A stretch of 64,000 nucleotides of DNA, taken from positions 3,348,644-3,412,643 of the forward strand of contig NC_080050.1 of NCBI RefSeq assembly GCF_026212465.1, written 5' to 3'. Positions within the stretch are counted from its first letter, which is position 1, and each line of letters begins with the position of its first letter. The notes below the pieces were generated by a model. That model ran no database searches and had not been told where the DNA came from. It was given only the letters and a program-made list of their open reading frames with translations. This DNA comes from Amaranthus tricolor. Lineage: Eukaryota; Streptophyta; Magnoliopsida; Caryophyllales; Amaranthaceae. A program made the translations under genes and the position numbers. This document shows, in pieces, positions 35,472 through 50,400 of the stretch.

Positions 35472-38400
35472 ATGGACAATTATTCTTCCGGTGAAGAACT
35501 AATTGTTAAGGTGATGGAGCTGAACCTTTCTTATTTACATGTGTATTCGCTTAAGCTAATTGATTTAGTTGTGGTATGTACACCCTTCGATCCAAGTATA
35601 AATCATTTTAGCTGGTTTTGTTAAATATGAAGGATTCGAAATTGGGTGATGTTATACTGATTTTATGAACTGACATATAATTTAATTGATATTGTAGAAG
35701 GACTTGTGTTGTGGATCAAACAGAAATTGATTAGTACAAAAGAAATTGGCTAAAATAACTTGTATTTTGGATTAGAAGGGGTATAGGATTTGGATTGAGA
35801 GAAAAAAATACTTGTGTTGTGCTAAACAAATTTTGTTGGGATGTTGAAGACTAGAAAACCTTACACGATCACGAAGCAACGAGAGCGATGGACAGAGGAG
35901 GAGCATAATAGGTTTCTCGAAGCCTTGAAATTATATGGACGAGCTTGGCAACGAATTGAAGGTCTTACTTTGTCTTGAACATGCACTTTAAAAATTTTTG
36001 TGTTGAAATATATAGCTATTATTTACTGTAGAGTTTTGTTATTCTGAGATTTGTGTTAAATTAAGCCCTATTGAAAGATCTTGTTTTTTCTTTACGTATG
36101 AGAAGTATGGGACAGTTAGTGAATAGTGAGATCTTTTAAACTTAGGCTATAAGAAATCAAATTTGAAAATTTTCACGAAGTAGAAAATCAAGTTAAGGGA
36201 GAGGTGGTGTCGTAGCATAAAATTTAAGTTCAGATTTCATGACTTTGTTGTTACTCAAGAGCATATCAGTCCGTTTGGCGTGCTCACAAATGAAAATTTT
36301 GAGCATATTACTGGAGTGCAATTGGATAAAAATTGTTTAGACAGTTTCTGTTGTTTGGCTCAAATCAAAACCATTTATAGTAGATACTATATTTCTATAT
36401 CCAATGGTTTTCCTCTTTTGACTAAACCTTCAATATCCAAGCTATTGATTGGTGTAGGAATGAGGAAATTTTGAGGGTTTAAGAGAGATACTACATCGTT
36501 TCAACTTTGAATGAAACTAAACTCGATTAAGCCTAACAGTGGAATTGTGACCAATTTGTAACATATCCATTCAGTTTTGTTCTCTACCTCGCGCCAAACA
36601 GGCTCATAATGCGTTAATTTTATACTTGTCTTACTTGAAGAGCTACTCCTTTTCCTCTTTGCTGTTTATTATTTTGCTGATGTGCAGAACATATTGGAAC
36701 AAAGACCGCTGTCCAGATAAGAAGCCATGCACAGAAATTCTTTTCAAAGGTCCATCGGTATCTCTCATCTCATGAATTTCTTAAATTTATATGTACTCTT
36801 GTTAGTATGTGGACATGCATATTCTCAAAATGGATGCCTATTTAGTGACTGTCATGTTTCTTTTTCTTTAATATATGCTACATATTAGAGTGCTTAAAGT
36901 ATTTTGTCTAGAACACATGATACAACGATATTTTTCTTCATGTGTTCATCAAATTGAAAAGATAGCTCGGTTCCATCAAATTAATATTCGGCAAAAGACC
37001 TTTAAACCCATGATCGATGATAAGAATTTGTTTCCTTTAGAATGATTTCAACATGATTTGACTTGGTAAGCTGACATGTGTTTTTTTTTATATCTTCTGG
37101 AATCATTTGCTTAAGTGACAAGGGATGATATCCATTGTGAACCCTCTAAAATCAATAAGACAAAGAAAGATTAACTCATAATTTTCTAATTATATGTTCA
37201 ATGCTTTACAATGTTCCATTACCCTAATGTCATAGCTTTCATCCAGGCTAGCTCCTAAATAGGGATTTGGGAGGATCATATGTATGCAAACTTTCCCTTG
37301 TAATAACAAAAAGGTCTTTTTGATTGAATAGCAAACATTTGCTAGTTCACATCTATAAGAAATGCATATGATTCGAGCATCAATTTTGTTGTTATTATAT
37401 ATAGAATGTAATTACATTCGAAAATGATACATCTCTACTTACTTGCTACAAGTATTCATGCATTAACAAATGTTTAGAGGACAATGAAATGTCTTTGCAT
37501 TTTAAACAAAATTAGAGAGAATAATTGATTAATTAGTGGAAATATATATTTTTAGAAATTGTAATATATACTTCATGAAGTAATGTAGTTGAGGTTGTTT
37601 CGAACTAAACTATGTCAAATGTACACTATACCTAAAAACCTCATATGAAAAAAGACACTGAAGTAATGTTAATAGTTGGATTTCCTTCAATTATATATGC
37701 ATTCAAGACTTGATGTAATATCGAGATACCACTATCCTATACATAGTAGCTGTTATCTACCACAAGATTACATATGCATTGTTATCAGTGACCTTACTAT
37801 CATGTTACAATTTCTCTTCATTATACGAAGCCATAGATGATAACAAACGTTATATTTGCTCAAACTTCGTTTACAATAAAAATCAGGAGTCAACACATAT
37901 AGTTTACAATTGGTGAAGATTATGGTCATATAACTAAGTTTCACTAAGTATATAACCAATGCCTTATGTTTATCCTACTTCTGTAGGAAACTCCGCCTTA
38001 CCTCGAAAGTTACAAAAATGATCTTTTCTAGAACCCATCTTGTTTAGGGGACCATGCTTCATATCATGTATGAAGTGTTCATCATTGTGCTTTACTTGAT
38101 GAGGCCTGTTTGTTCATGCATTGAATGATATACAATCCCTATAAATTTTTCTTGATGCACTTTTGTATTCTATAAACAAATTCTTGTCTTCTGTTTATAG
38201 CTTTGTTTATAGCTTTGTAGCTATAGCCGTATACTAGGGTATTGTCGCAAAATCACTGCAAATATGGTTTGAATAATTTGAGGACCTATTTCTTAGTAGC
38301 ATGACTTTTATTTAGTACTATTTAGTATGTCATTATAGCATTCCTATGCAGCATGGAGATTTACAACGTAATTAATAGACCAATTTTATTATTATTAATG

Positions 38401-41400
38401 GATCTCTTGGGCCTTAAAGAAGAATCATTAAGAAGTTAGAGCATTGTTGTATAAAAGGTGAACTTGTGAACATTTTGAATGATGAAATTCCAAATTAACC
38501 TTTTTTCTAAGAGGTTGAAAGATATTGGGGATGTCGATTAAGATTAGAGAAAATCGATCATATGTTGGACATTTTCTCATTGACCACATGATAAGTCCCT
38601 AAGGAAAGTGAAGAGATGGAAATAAAGTGAACTATGAAATGGATGCAAGAGGGGTATAACTTTAGATATAATTTTTTATAGCATTATAACATTTGTGGGT
38701 GAATAGCAGAGGTAGTTTGGTTCATGTTGCTGCCCATCCAAGGAGATTAAGGTTTTGCAACATTTTCCATTTCTCGTTTTCAGTCTTTGATACTTGGTTG
38801 AGCATGTCTTAACTTTGTTAATGCTATATGTGTTCATGGTTCCTTATAGTATGTCATTGGACGTGACTTTGTACAATAATCGAGAGTCTTGATGTAGCAC
38901 ATGAATTTTTAGTTTTCCTTACTTGTCAGAGACTTTGTCTTGTATGCGGTCAAGGTTGTTGAGCTAAACATGCTAATCGACATTCCATTTTATATTTTCA
39001 GCTTAGTTTCAACATCAATGCTAAAGCCTTAATCCCACAAGATTGAGGTGCTCCACATGTAAATCATTTCTAATAGTCGTTCACATGGTTGTTCTTCTCC
39101 ATTCATTTCGATTTTCTACCATCCAAACTTGTAATTCTAAACTATTTCATATCCTTTCCCACACTCGCCCTCTTTAAGTCATCTTTGGTCTTCTCTGCCC
39201 TCTTCTTAAGTCTCTCGAGTTCCAACTTTCTATCCTTCTTACCGGTTTGTTAATACCCTCGTCTCACACATGTCCAAACTATCTTATTCTCTTTCATGGA
39301 TTTCTCAATATTTTTGACTCTTAATCCCTTTTATTATATTTTCGTTTTAAATTCTTTTTCTCAAAGTATATTAGATCATTCATTGGAGTATTTGCATTTC
39401 CATTACTCTCATCCTCCTACTATGATACTTCCTCTTATCTCATTCGAATGCAACATTTAGGTTTCATGTAACCAATGCAATACTTTTAATCATTATTGTT
39501 GAATCGAGATCCAATTTCTATGAGATTGGTGATGGTTTTGATCACTTGGTTGCTCATGCCCTATCTTGTACTTTTGAGAGTGAAGATGTGAGTGTCATGG
39601 GTTATGGAGGATTGAAATTTGGATCACTTGATGAAGTGATCAAAGCAGATGATTTTTGGTGTGCCTTGACGAAGGCAAGGGAATGCAAAAGGAGGGGTCC
39701 AAGTTGTGCCTTGAACGAGGAAAAGACCAAGGAGGTCAATGCTTGTCCAAGGCAGAAAATAGGTGGAAGATTAGAAGAGGCTGAACTCACGCTCTACCGC
39801 GTCGAGTGGCCTGGCTTGCCCGAGCGGCCAACAGCACGCTAACTCGTCAGTTTCTATTTTCTGTTGCGATTTTGCTTGGGCTTTAAGCTCTTTTGTCTTT
39901 AGGGTTTCTGATATGTTAATAAGACTATATAAATGGGTCTAAGAACATACTTAGAACACTAGGAGAGCCTAATACTTGGAATCAACTATGGTTTTAGCCA
40001 AGAAAGTTCGTTCTACTTGTATTAGTACATTTGAGAGATTGACATCAAATGTTCAATCTTTACTTCGAAAGGTTGTTTTCAAAGGTTGTGAGAGTTTTCA
40101 TTGATGTATTTTTGAGTATATTAATAAAAGTAGGCTTTGTTTGAGGGGGAGGTATCCATAGATACCTCATAGATCTTATGTTTTTGGTTCATTGTTGTGT
40201 TTCTATTTTAGTGTTCTTTGTGCTTTAGTTTGTTGCGTGTTCTTCGCCAAACATCATAGCCCATTCACAACAATTGGTATCAGAGCTTTAGGTGAGATTC
40301 TTTGGGTTGTTTTGTTGGTGAAAGTTTGGATTTAGGTGAAGAAACAAGATGGGTGATGGTGCAAAGTTTCAAATTCCATTGTTTGATGGAAGGATGAATT
40401 TTTCGGCGTGGAGAAGCATTGTTAAAGACATGTTGGTGCAACAAGGGATTCATGATGCACTTGAGAGAAGCAAGCGAACGTCAATGGATAAGGGAAAGTG
40501 GGTGGCCATGAAGAAGAAGGCGGTGAGCATCATTAGGCTTGCCATTGCACCCGAAATCAAGTACAATTACTTGAAGGAGACCGACCCCGGTATGTTTTTT
40601 GAGAAACTTCAAGCAGTGTATGCTTCGAAGTCTCTTACCAACAAGCTTTGCTTGAGATGGGAGTTGTATCAACTCATGAAGGAGGATGATACAAGTATGC
40701 AACACCATATCAACACATTCTGGTGTGCCAATTGTCAAATGCCGATGAAAAGCTTTTTGATGAAGAGAAAGCCCTACTACTCTTGGCTTCACTTCCTAAG
40801 AGCTATAAGAATATAGTTCAAACTTTACTCCTTGGGAGGGAATCTATCACACACGATTAAGCATTGGCAGCGTTGAGGGAGAATGATAGGTTCATGGAGA
40901 GACATGATGGGGAGGATAATAAGGGGAATAGTAAGGCACTATTTGGTGAGTTCTTGAGGAAGAGCAAAAGAGAAGGGTTATCAAGCTATGGGGAACTCTA
41001 AAGGGGAAATAACTATAGTAACAAGGAGTGTTTCTATTGCAAGAAGAAAGGGCACATTCAAATGATGTGCAAGGAGATGAAGGAAGACATCAAGTATCGG
41101 AAGTTTGTTGAAAGATTGGAAGAAGAGATGGTGAAAGTATCGGAGATGCCGCTCTAGGCTTTGTTGATGATGATGACTTATGATGGTGTGCTTCTTCCAA
41201 TCCTCATTTCATATTTGTTGTGAAAAAGAGAAGTTTGCTAAGCTTAGCTATGTTGATGGAGGCCTTGTCACTTTGCTAAATCATGAGAGGGTGAAGGCAA
41301 AAAGTATTGGTGAAGTTGTCATTGTGACACATGATGATGTCAAGAGAAGACTAGGTGATGTGAGGTATGTTCCCAAGCTTGAGAGGAACCTCATCTCTCT

Positions 41401-44400
41401 TGGTAGATTGGAGTCTAAAGGATGCACCTCCAAAGCTAATGGGGGCTTGTTGAAGGTCATTAATGGGAGCATGATGCTCACAAGAGGGAGAAGGAGTGAG
41501 AGCAACTTGTATGTGCTACAAGTTGAAAGTGGTTGCCTAGGCCACATTAATGATTGCAAGTCACCCGAGAAGGTAACATTTGATGATGGTAAGGGAATTG
41601 GTCTTAAGAGGAGGATTGTTGAATCAAAAGCCAATTCCCATGATATTGGTGATGGTTTTGCTCATTTGTTGCTCATGCCCTATCTTGCACTTTTAAGAGT
41701 GAAGATGTGAGTGTCACGGGTTATGGAGGATTGAAGTTTGGATCACTTGATGAAGTGATCAAAGTAAATGTGGTGTGCCTTGATGAAGGCAAGGGAATGC
41801 AAAAGGAAGGGTCCAAGTTGTGCCGTGAACTAGGCATAGACCAAGGAAGCCAATGCTCGTCCAAGGCAGCAGATGGGTCGAAGATCTGAAAATGCTGAAC
41901 TCACGATCGACCGGGTCGAGTGGCCTGGCTCGCTCGAGCAGCCAGCAACATGCCAACTCGTTAGTTTTTTTTTGTTGCGGTTTTGTTTGGGCTTTAAGCC
42001 CTTTTGTCTTAGGGTTTCTAATATGTTATGAGACTATATAAAGAGGTTTTAGAACATACTTAGAACACTAAGAGAGCCTAATACTTAGAATCAACTAGGG
42101 TTTTAGCCAAGAGTTTTCAATCTACTTGTATTAGTGTATTGGAGAGAGATTGACATCAAAGGTTCAATCTTTACTTTGAGAGGTTGTTCTCAAAGGTCGT
42201 GAGAGTTGTCATTGATGTATTGTTCAGTATATTAATGAAAGTAAGCTTTTTTTGATGGGGAAGTATCCATAGATACCTCATAAATCTTGTGTTTTTTGGT
42301 TCATTGTTGTTGTGCTCTGTTTTTAATGTTCTTTGTGCTTTGTTTGTTGCTTGTTCTTCACCAAAGATCATAGCCCATTCACCATAATTATCATCTTAAA
42401 TACGTGCACCTAGAAAATATAAAAAGTTGATGTTTGAATGCTATATTTTTTAGGCAAAGCTAACAAGATTTCACTTTAATATAATTTATTTACATATTAG
42501 TGAGAAAACTTGAGACAAGGTTAAACTATAAATAGTGTAAAAAGCACAAGTGTTGCATTTGCTTAGGACTGAAGAGAGTACATTCTAAAAAGCTCAACAA
42601 GCAGATCTATTTAGTAGTGATGTCTGATGGTTGTTAAATAAAACATGCCCTTTAGCTTAATGGGCACACATGTATGGCTGCATCACATAATATCACATTA
42701 GCTACTCTTCGGTTTTGCCACCTACACTTAATTATGGGTTACATTTTGTTGGATATCTCCATTACTCTAAATTTTGAACCCAATGTAACACCCTGGCTCT
42801 ATCGGACCTCCAGTGACTACCCATGGAGGCTGTAGATCGGCTCTACAAACCAACACAAGTACTTTCGGCGCGCTTTGATCTCACTCGTACGAATCCGAGA
42901 CTTCTCAAGAGGTCGCCTATCCTAAGATTTCTCCCCACTAAGGATGCTTAACGGTGGAGTTCTTAGCAAATGGGCTCCCTTGAAAAGAAGGTGCATCTTG
43001 TTAATATGGGTAGTGTATCAATTTTTTTTAATTAGGGTATCACATTAACCCCCATTTAGGAATGCAACATCCTCGTTGCACCTTAGTTTCAAGATCCTTT
43101 TCCCTGCTAGGTGCACTAAAAAAGAATCATCCACGGTCACGTGGTTACTCTGATACTATTTGTAACACCTCGACCCCATCGGATTGCCGGTGACTACCTA
43201 TGGAGGTTGTAGACTGATCCCACAGACCAACACAAGTCCTTTCAGTGCACATTGACCTCACTCGTACGCACCCGAGGAAACTTCTCAGGAGGTCACCCAT
43301 CCTAAGATTGCTCCCCACTTAGCACACTTAACTATGGAGTTCTTAGCAAATAAGCTCCCTTGAAAAGAAGATACATCTTGTTAATATGGGTAGTCTATCA
43401 ACGCTTTTTAAAGTTCAACTCGGGGTATCACACCCAAGGTATTTGAAGCCTCTATGTTGTTAGACTGCCTAAACCCTAGGGGGTTTTATAAGCGAACAAT
43501 TAAGGACAATTAATTTAAAGAAAAAGGGTTGAAATGTCGAATGGAAAGGAAGGATTTTTGTGATTTTTTTGACTGAATTTTCAAACGATTAATTAAATGA
43601 GGATAGAAGTTGGCAAAACTCAAAACTCACCAAATTCCATTAGCAAGTAGAGAGGCTTTTAAAGCACAAGTGCAATCGCCAAGTTACACCAAGCATAAGA
43701 ACTTTTATCTTGAATACAACAACCTTTAAAATGAAACACAAGCTTACTGTTTATAGGAAATAAAGCATAAAATAAACTCCTAAAATACTATAAAAAATGC
43801 ACGGTTTTGGCTCCAAAAACTGGTTACAACTTCCCACTATTAATAACTACTCTTCTCCTTAATTCTCATGATGCATAAAACCTCCTCCCATGACCAAATA
43901 TCTTCCATCTCTACCATGATGACATAGTAATTTCCAAACATGATTTTCGCATCTAAGTAGTTGGAGGTTTACGAACAAGTGGTTGGTTATTTTTGCAAGA
44001 GTGGACCAATTGACAGTTCATGTTAGGCATGGCCGGTTCATGGATGGTTCTAGAGCAAGTGATAGTTGGTTGCATATTGTTCCATGATCCCATGACTCCA
44101 ACCAACTCTTTCCATGATTATCAATCAATTTTCTTCTTTGGCTTGAGCTAAGTGGCGCCACTCCTTGGATGTTGCACATGGACTAGTTCTTGTAGCTTAT
44201 TGCTTTGACTCTTCTTTCTTAGACGTGTGCCATGCATTCCTAGGACAAATAACTTGTGGAGAACGCACACAACTCTCCTAAAATACTTGATTAAAATTTA
44301 AGTTACATTAATTTAGAAGTTCCTAACTAAAACATTACAAACTAAAGCTTAATTAAAGATTTAAGATCAAATAACTTAAGTATTCGGATTGTCTTTGAAG

Positions 44401-47400
44401 GGTGAAGGATCGATTGTTGGATAAGGCTAGTGCGTCCTTGCTAACAGTCTACCTGGAGCAAGTTCTTTTTCTTCCAAATTTAAAGTGTCTTTACATATCT
44501 CCTTTGTGCTAATTACACTTCATGTACTCCGTTTACTCCAACTTAATTTAGACCCTTGTGACTGCACCTCTTGTCTCCATCGTTTAAACCAACTCAATGA
44601 ATATACTCGCAATTATGTCATTTTGGATCCGGATCTGAATCTGGCATTCGGTTTGAAAACTGAATATTTGATTTGAATTTATTTTTAAAAAATCGGATAA
44701 ACTATTCGATTTTTAAAATTGAATACCGGATAATTCGGATTGAATATTTTTGCAAAGCCCTACATACACATATATTCACACTCATATATACATATACATA
44801 TATACACATATATATAGTGACACGATCAGGTGAAAGCAACTAAAGTGGTGAAAACTTGAAACCAAATTGAGATATACATGTTGTCGCAAAAGTTTTACAT
44901 ACTGTCTTAAAGGTTGAACATATTATTTCGGAGGAAAAAGTTCGTGCTATTGGCAGAATTGTCACCCAAATGTATACCTTTAAAGCATGCATATAAACAT
45001 TTTAGTAAATGCCCAATTATTTAAAAAATTGCCAAACGAATATGTACACTTTTCAAGCTTGTATGTACATCTATTTTCAATTTTCACCACTTTCAAAGTT
45101 CTCACATGATTCAAATCCTATATATATAAGATTTCTCCAACTATCGAGGAGTAAAACTCATGTGCCATTCTATAAAGTTAAAAGAAAAAGTGATGGAAAT
45201 ACTTATGAGGAGATGTAGCGTAGGAGATCTACAATAGAATCCATTCATCTGATGAACAACTGATGGAGTACCATGGAGCTAGAAAAACAAACTTGCACGT
45301 TTTAATTGATTTGTTAAAGGCATATAACAAGATTCTAAGAGAAGTACATTGGTGGATGATGACAAAGAAGAGTGTTCTTAGGAACAAATTAATGTAGTGT
45401 AAGATATATATTGAAAAATGAAGACAAATGTTAGTATTTGTGGAGGAGCAATATCGAATTTTTCATTCAAAATTGGCCTTCACTTTTTTGGCAGGGGTTT
45501 TGAATGAATAAAACTTGATCGTTACAATGAGACGTACTTTGGTGCATGTTTTTTGCACGCAAAATTATTTTAGTGAATGAGACTGCAAATGGGGTAATTG
45601 CAACGACGGGTTATTTGTGAACCAGTAAGAAGGATAAAAATTGGAATTTGGGGGATTTATAAAGAAGGCAAGAAAGACCGAAGATAATCTGGAGAACACA
45701 ATTGGATAAAGGATTTGAATGGAGGAAGAGAAATCATGTGAACGACCATTGAAATTGATCAATTTGTTCATGTTGCCTACACCAATCTTTTGAGATTAAG
45801 GCTTTGACATTGTTTTTTGTAGTGCTTCACTTTGTGTTATCTTCTTGAAAAGTCAACTTGGAGAAACACGATGAAGTAAGGGAAAGCTTTTACTAGAATA
45901 TTAGACGCAAATTATGAAAACTAATATAATGATCGTATGCTAGATTCTTTCATAGGAATTGAAAGACTTCTATTCTGAAGGAATTTTGACTCTCTAAATA
46001 GAGGATGCCTTCAACCCCAATTTTCTAATAGTTTTTAATATTTTGAGATTTGAATTGAAGATGAAGTACATCATTTTTGATAAATAAACTCATGTTCTTT
46101 GTATTCAGATAGCAAGATTGAACTTTAGTACAATCTACTCTAAGATCATAAAGGGTTGCTAAAGGATATGTGTTGACGCCATCTAGCCCACAACAATATT
46201 ACCTTGGTGAGCAAGCTTCATGGAACAAGGTTATGGACGAGGCGCATCACATAATTTTTGCCCTTCTAAATCTCAGATGTTAAAATATATGTTAGCAAAA
46301 TAAATGTGTAAAGTAAAATAGTGCATTTTTGGAGTTTGTAAGAAGTGCAAGAAATGCCAAAAATATTCATGGTTTGATCTGAACATTTGAGCTATGATTT
46401 GTGAATGATTTCAATTTTTTTTCCTTTCGATTAACTTGTATCTTTTCCATTGTCAGTTTTGTGAGGACCTCCGAATATACTCATAAAGAGATGAATTTTT
46501 TTACAAGTCTCTTCCTATTAAGTTTTCTTTGTTTGGAAAGTAGACTCTCTTAAACTATGTCTTTCTCTCTTTCATCCTTTCTTGCTTTCTTTCGTTAGAT
46601 GGAGATTACTTGAACTGATAAGGATACTAGATGGACATCAAGTAAGTGCATGTTTCTTTAGCAAAGATTTGAGTCAATGAACTACAACCCCAATAGCTAG
46701 GAAACTAAAGGTGTTACAAAAAAAATCAATCGATTTTTTAGGGAGCAATAAATTGGGTGAGCATAGGGCTCCCTTTAGGTGTGTGTTTCAAGTATATTGG
46801 CTCAATTTTTTAACAAGAAAGGAGTTGTTGATCCAGAATTCCAGATGTTAAGCATACTTTGTTGCGGATGGGTCAAATGGAGAGATGTGATTGAAATATT
46901 ATGTGATGTATGTTGAAGGAGAAATTTTGACTAGACCACCATTAAACCTACATTACTATAGGCCAAAATGTTAGGATTTTTGAAAAGGTTATTGCTGGAA
47001 GATGGTGGTAGCCATAATGTGTATATTAAGATGGTGAGTTGACATACACTAATGAATAGAATTCATAACGAAGACATAAGAAAGGGCCTTGGATTCGTAA
47101 TATTGAAGACAAAATGAGATGAAATTGTCTTTATTGGTTTGGTTATTGTACATAGAAGACTGAAAAATGCACTAGTTAGAAGAGTAAAATGTTGAAACTT
47201 GGAGGAAGCTGAAAAAGAAGGCCGAAGAGTACCTAAACAACAGGAGTAAAATAACAACAGGAGTAAAGAGTGAAATGAAAAGTGGGATTGGGACGAGCAT
47301 ATGATAAAGATAAGAGTGAATTGAGGAGGAAAATTTATATGTTGATCATCGGGAATGTGTTAGATATAGATTTATGTTGGATATTATTCTTAGTATTAGA

Positions 47401-50400
47401 TAGGGTGAAATTATCTTTGTTAGCAATGACTTCCCTCGCTGACTTTTGTTGTGGTTCATGAAGTGATCCCATATCGTTGGTTTTAAGGCTTTGGCATTGA
47501 CATTGACATTGTTGTTGTATAATGTGGGTCGGCAGCTTATGTCCCTGATGTCTTTCTTGCTTGAAAATGATTGAAGTGAAATTTTTTGTTGTCATCAACT
47601 TGAGGAGGAGCTTCTGCAGGCAGCAGAACCAAAGAACAGCTTTGGGACTTTGACACACTATGAATGCTGTGGGATAGACAGATCTAATGAAATTGTTGAC
47701 ATTGAGGATACTGAGTTGAGATATTAAGGATCATTTATATAAGCAATAAGTGTCTTGTACTTTCCATTTTTAGTTACTCCTTTCTGCATTTTGTGCTCAT
47801 ATGTTAATATGTATTGGGTATCAGGAAGTGCATTTGTGCTCATTTGCAAATTTTCAAAAATCACTTCTTCAGTTTTAATCTTTTAATGTATTAATCCTCT
47901 TGAACTTCTATATTTGATTTAATACACACTAGAGTCTGACCAGTCAGTGTTTTGGACTGTCTTAAATAGTGCCAATATTAGCATTCATGGCAATTATTGC
48001 TTGAATAGCTTTGTTTTGACAGTTGACATAATTCTTGGAGACATGAAAGAAATCTATCGACACTGTAGAAGTGAAAGACGGGATAGATAACAAACACTAC
48101 TTATTTGTTTGCTTTTTTTTTTCATCACAAGCAATATACTGCAATTTCCTGTTTCTATTGCTTTGCATTTTTCTAAGCATCGCTAGTACACATATTTGAT
48201 AGTTTGCGGTAATGAAGATTGAAGAGTGATGAAAGCTTTTTCCAGTGTCTTAACTCTTATGGCTATGAGATATGGTAGGCTTCTAATTTTGAAAAATTTG
48301 CTAATTATTTTGAATTGCAAAGAGCTGTAGAGGATGAGTCCGACAAATCATTTTTGCATGGGGAATTATTTATGGGCTTTTGGCTGACGAGTTTTTAATT
48401 GATGGAGCTATAGGTTGCCATTACATATACCTATGAGAAATCAAATGGTTGTGTTCCACTTGCTTTATTGTTAGACAACTGGTTAAAGAGAGAAAATTAC
48501 ATACTCGGTAATTTGAGGCCCTTTGCATATTTGAAATATATGGTCTACAGAGGCTGTCACTTACTTAATCATAAAGGATGTCTGTGATTGGAAATTCTTT
48601 TGGGTAAGGAAAATCTTGTACTTCTATGGCATAGGAATGCTTTCAAATTATGATTAGTTATGGACTAGTGCTGAATAAGATGATGGAGGATTTGTAAAAC
48701 ATTAGCTGTAACAGCTTATAAGATGTGGATGGTTGATCTTGAGGTTTCTGCCTTTCCTTCTTTTTGATAGTTTCTTTTTTTTTCTCCTTTTCCTTCAGCT
48801 GTGCTATTCTATCTGTCAACAGATTGTTTAGTTTAAACACAAATTTGGTTTTGAGTTACTCAATCGAACTTATTTGCATGGGAGAGGTCGCTGATAGTTG
48901 CTTTATGCATAAAATTGACTATTTCATATACTGTGTTACTGAGTGCATGGTGCTTAATATTTGAAGAATAAGCCATTACATAAAATGGGCATGAATCTGA
49001 ATTCTAAACAAGGACACTGTTGCGTTTTGATGGTAAGCTAATATTTTGCTAGTTTCCAAATTCAATTTTCTCTATATTCATTCTTTTTTAGACAGTTTCT
49101 GAACTAGCTGGCTGTTAAGTTGTCATTTCTATTTCTTAAAATTGGATGGTTGGTGTCTGAAAATCTAAGCTGGTGGATTTTTGACCCAGATATATAACAA
49201 GCCCAACTGAGAAGGGAGAGATATACTTTCCTGCCCGGCAGTCCGCCATTGGAAGGTTCGGGTGTTAGTTTCGAGTTTCTAGGTAGCTAAGCCTGTGCTG
49301 CTTAATAATTTAGTCCCTCAGTGTTGAGAATTTATGAAATTTGATGTGATTTTTTGAATGTTGAACTCTATAGAACTTACCTCCATTACATATTATGAAG
49401 GGGGCTGGTTTGGCTGAGCTATTTTAGCTTGGTCAAACCAGTCCCCTTTTTTCATTTTGGCAAAACTCCACCAGAGATGACTGGTAAAAATGACGGTTCA
49501 TTCATGTTGGGTCATCTTATTCTACTTTTGTGTTGTGCAATGCATTCACTAAATCAGATTTGGATAATACAAATACTAATAAAATCTTGTATCATTTGAG
49601 TTGGAGCAATATTAGCATGCATAATGCTCTTCACCCACATGGTCAATCTGGTGTAGTTTCTGTTCAAAGCATGATCATCTTGTTTCTGTTCACTATGTAG
49701 GGTGGAATTTTTTGGGTTCAGTGTCTATAGTAGGTGAGATTGAGAACATATATAGTATACCTTAGATGTGTTCAGATTTTTGTTTTATTAAAATTTTCTA
49801 AGTGCTCCAACTTGCCTCATAATTTGAAAATATTGAATTGTGGCAAAGATGTCAAAGTGATTCTAATTTCATGTTTAAAAACTTGTTAAATTCTTTTGTC
49901 ATGCTAAATAAGTGTATATCTTTTCTGTTCTACCCATATTTGGCTACACCATATTTGTTGTGCAAAGGGAACGTTTGCTTTCATTTTAAAGTTTCATGGT
50001 CTTTTTGCTTCGCTCGAGGTTTCTTAAAAGGGTTTCACTTGTGGTCATGTGTGCCTGAAATCATCAAGCCCTAAGTTGTAGCAATTACTTAAAATTTCTG
50101 ATCTTTCGGTCTCAAGATAAGGTCTTGCTTTTAAATTTTTTTGGTTTTAGTGAAACATCTAAGTAAAAATACTCCCTCCCGTTCTACTTATTTGTCCCAT
50201 TTCTCATTTCTCACTATTCATCGTTCACTTTTAGTTTATATTTTATTCTTAATCTATAGAGATTTTATTTGATTTGTTTCAATGTAAAATTTATCAATAT
50301 CATTTTTTTATGTTTTTTTGTTATGCACAACTAAAGATATTAAAGGCCAAATTAGTGCATCGATAAACACGTAATGAGAAATGGGTCGAGTGAAAAGCAT

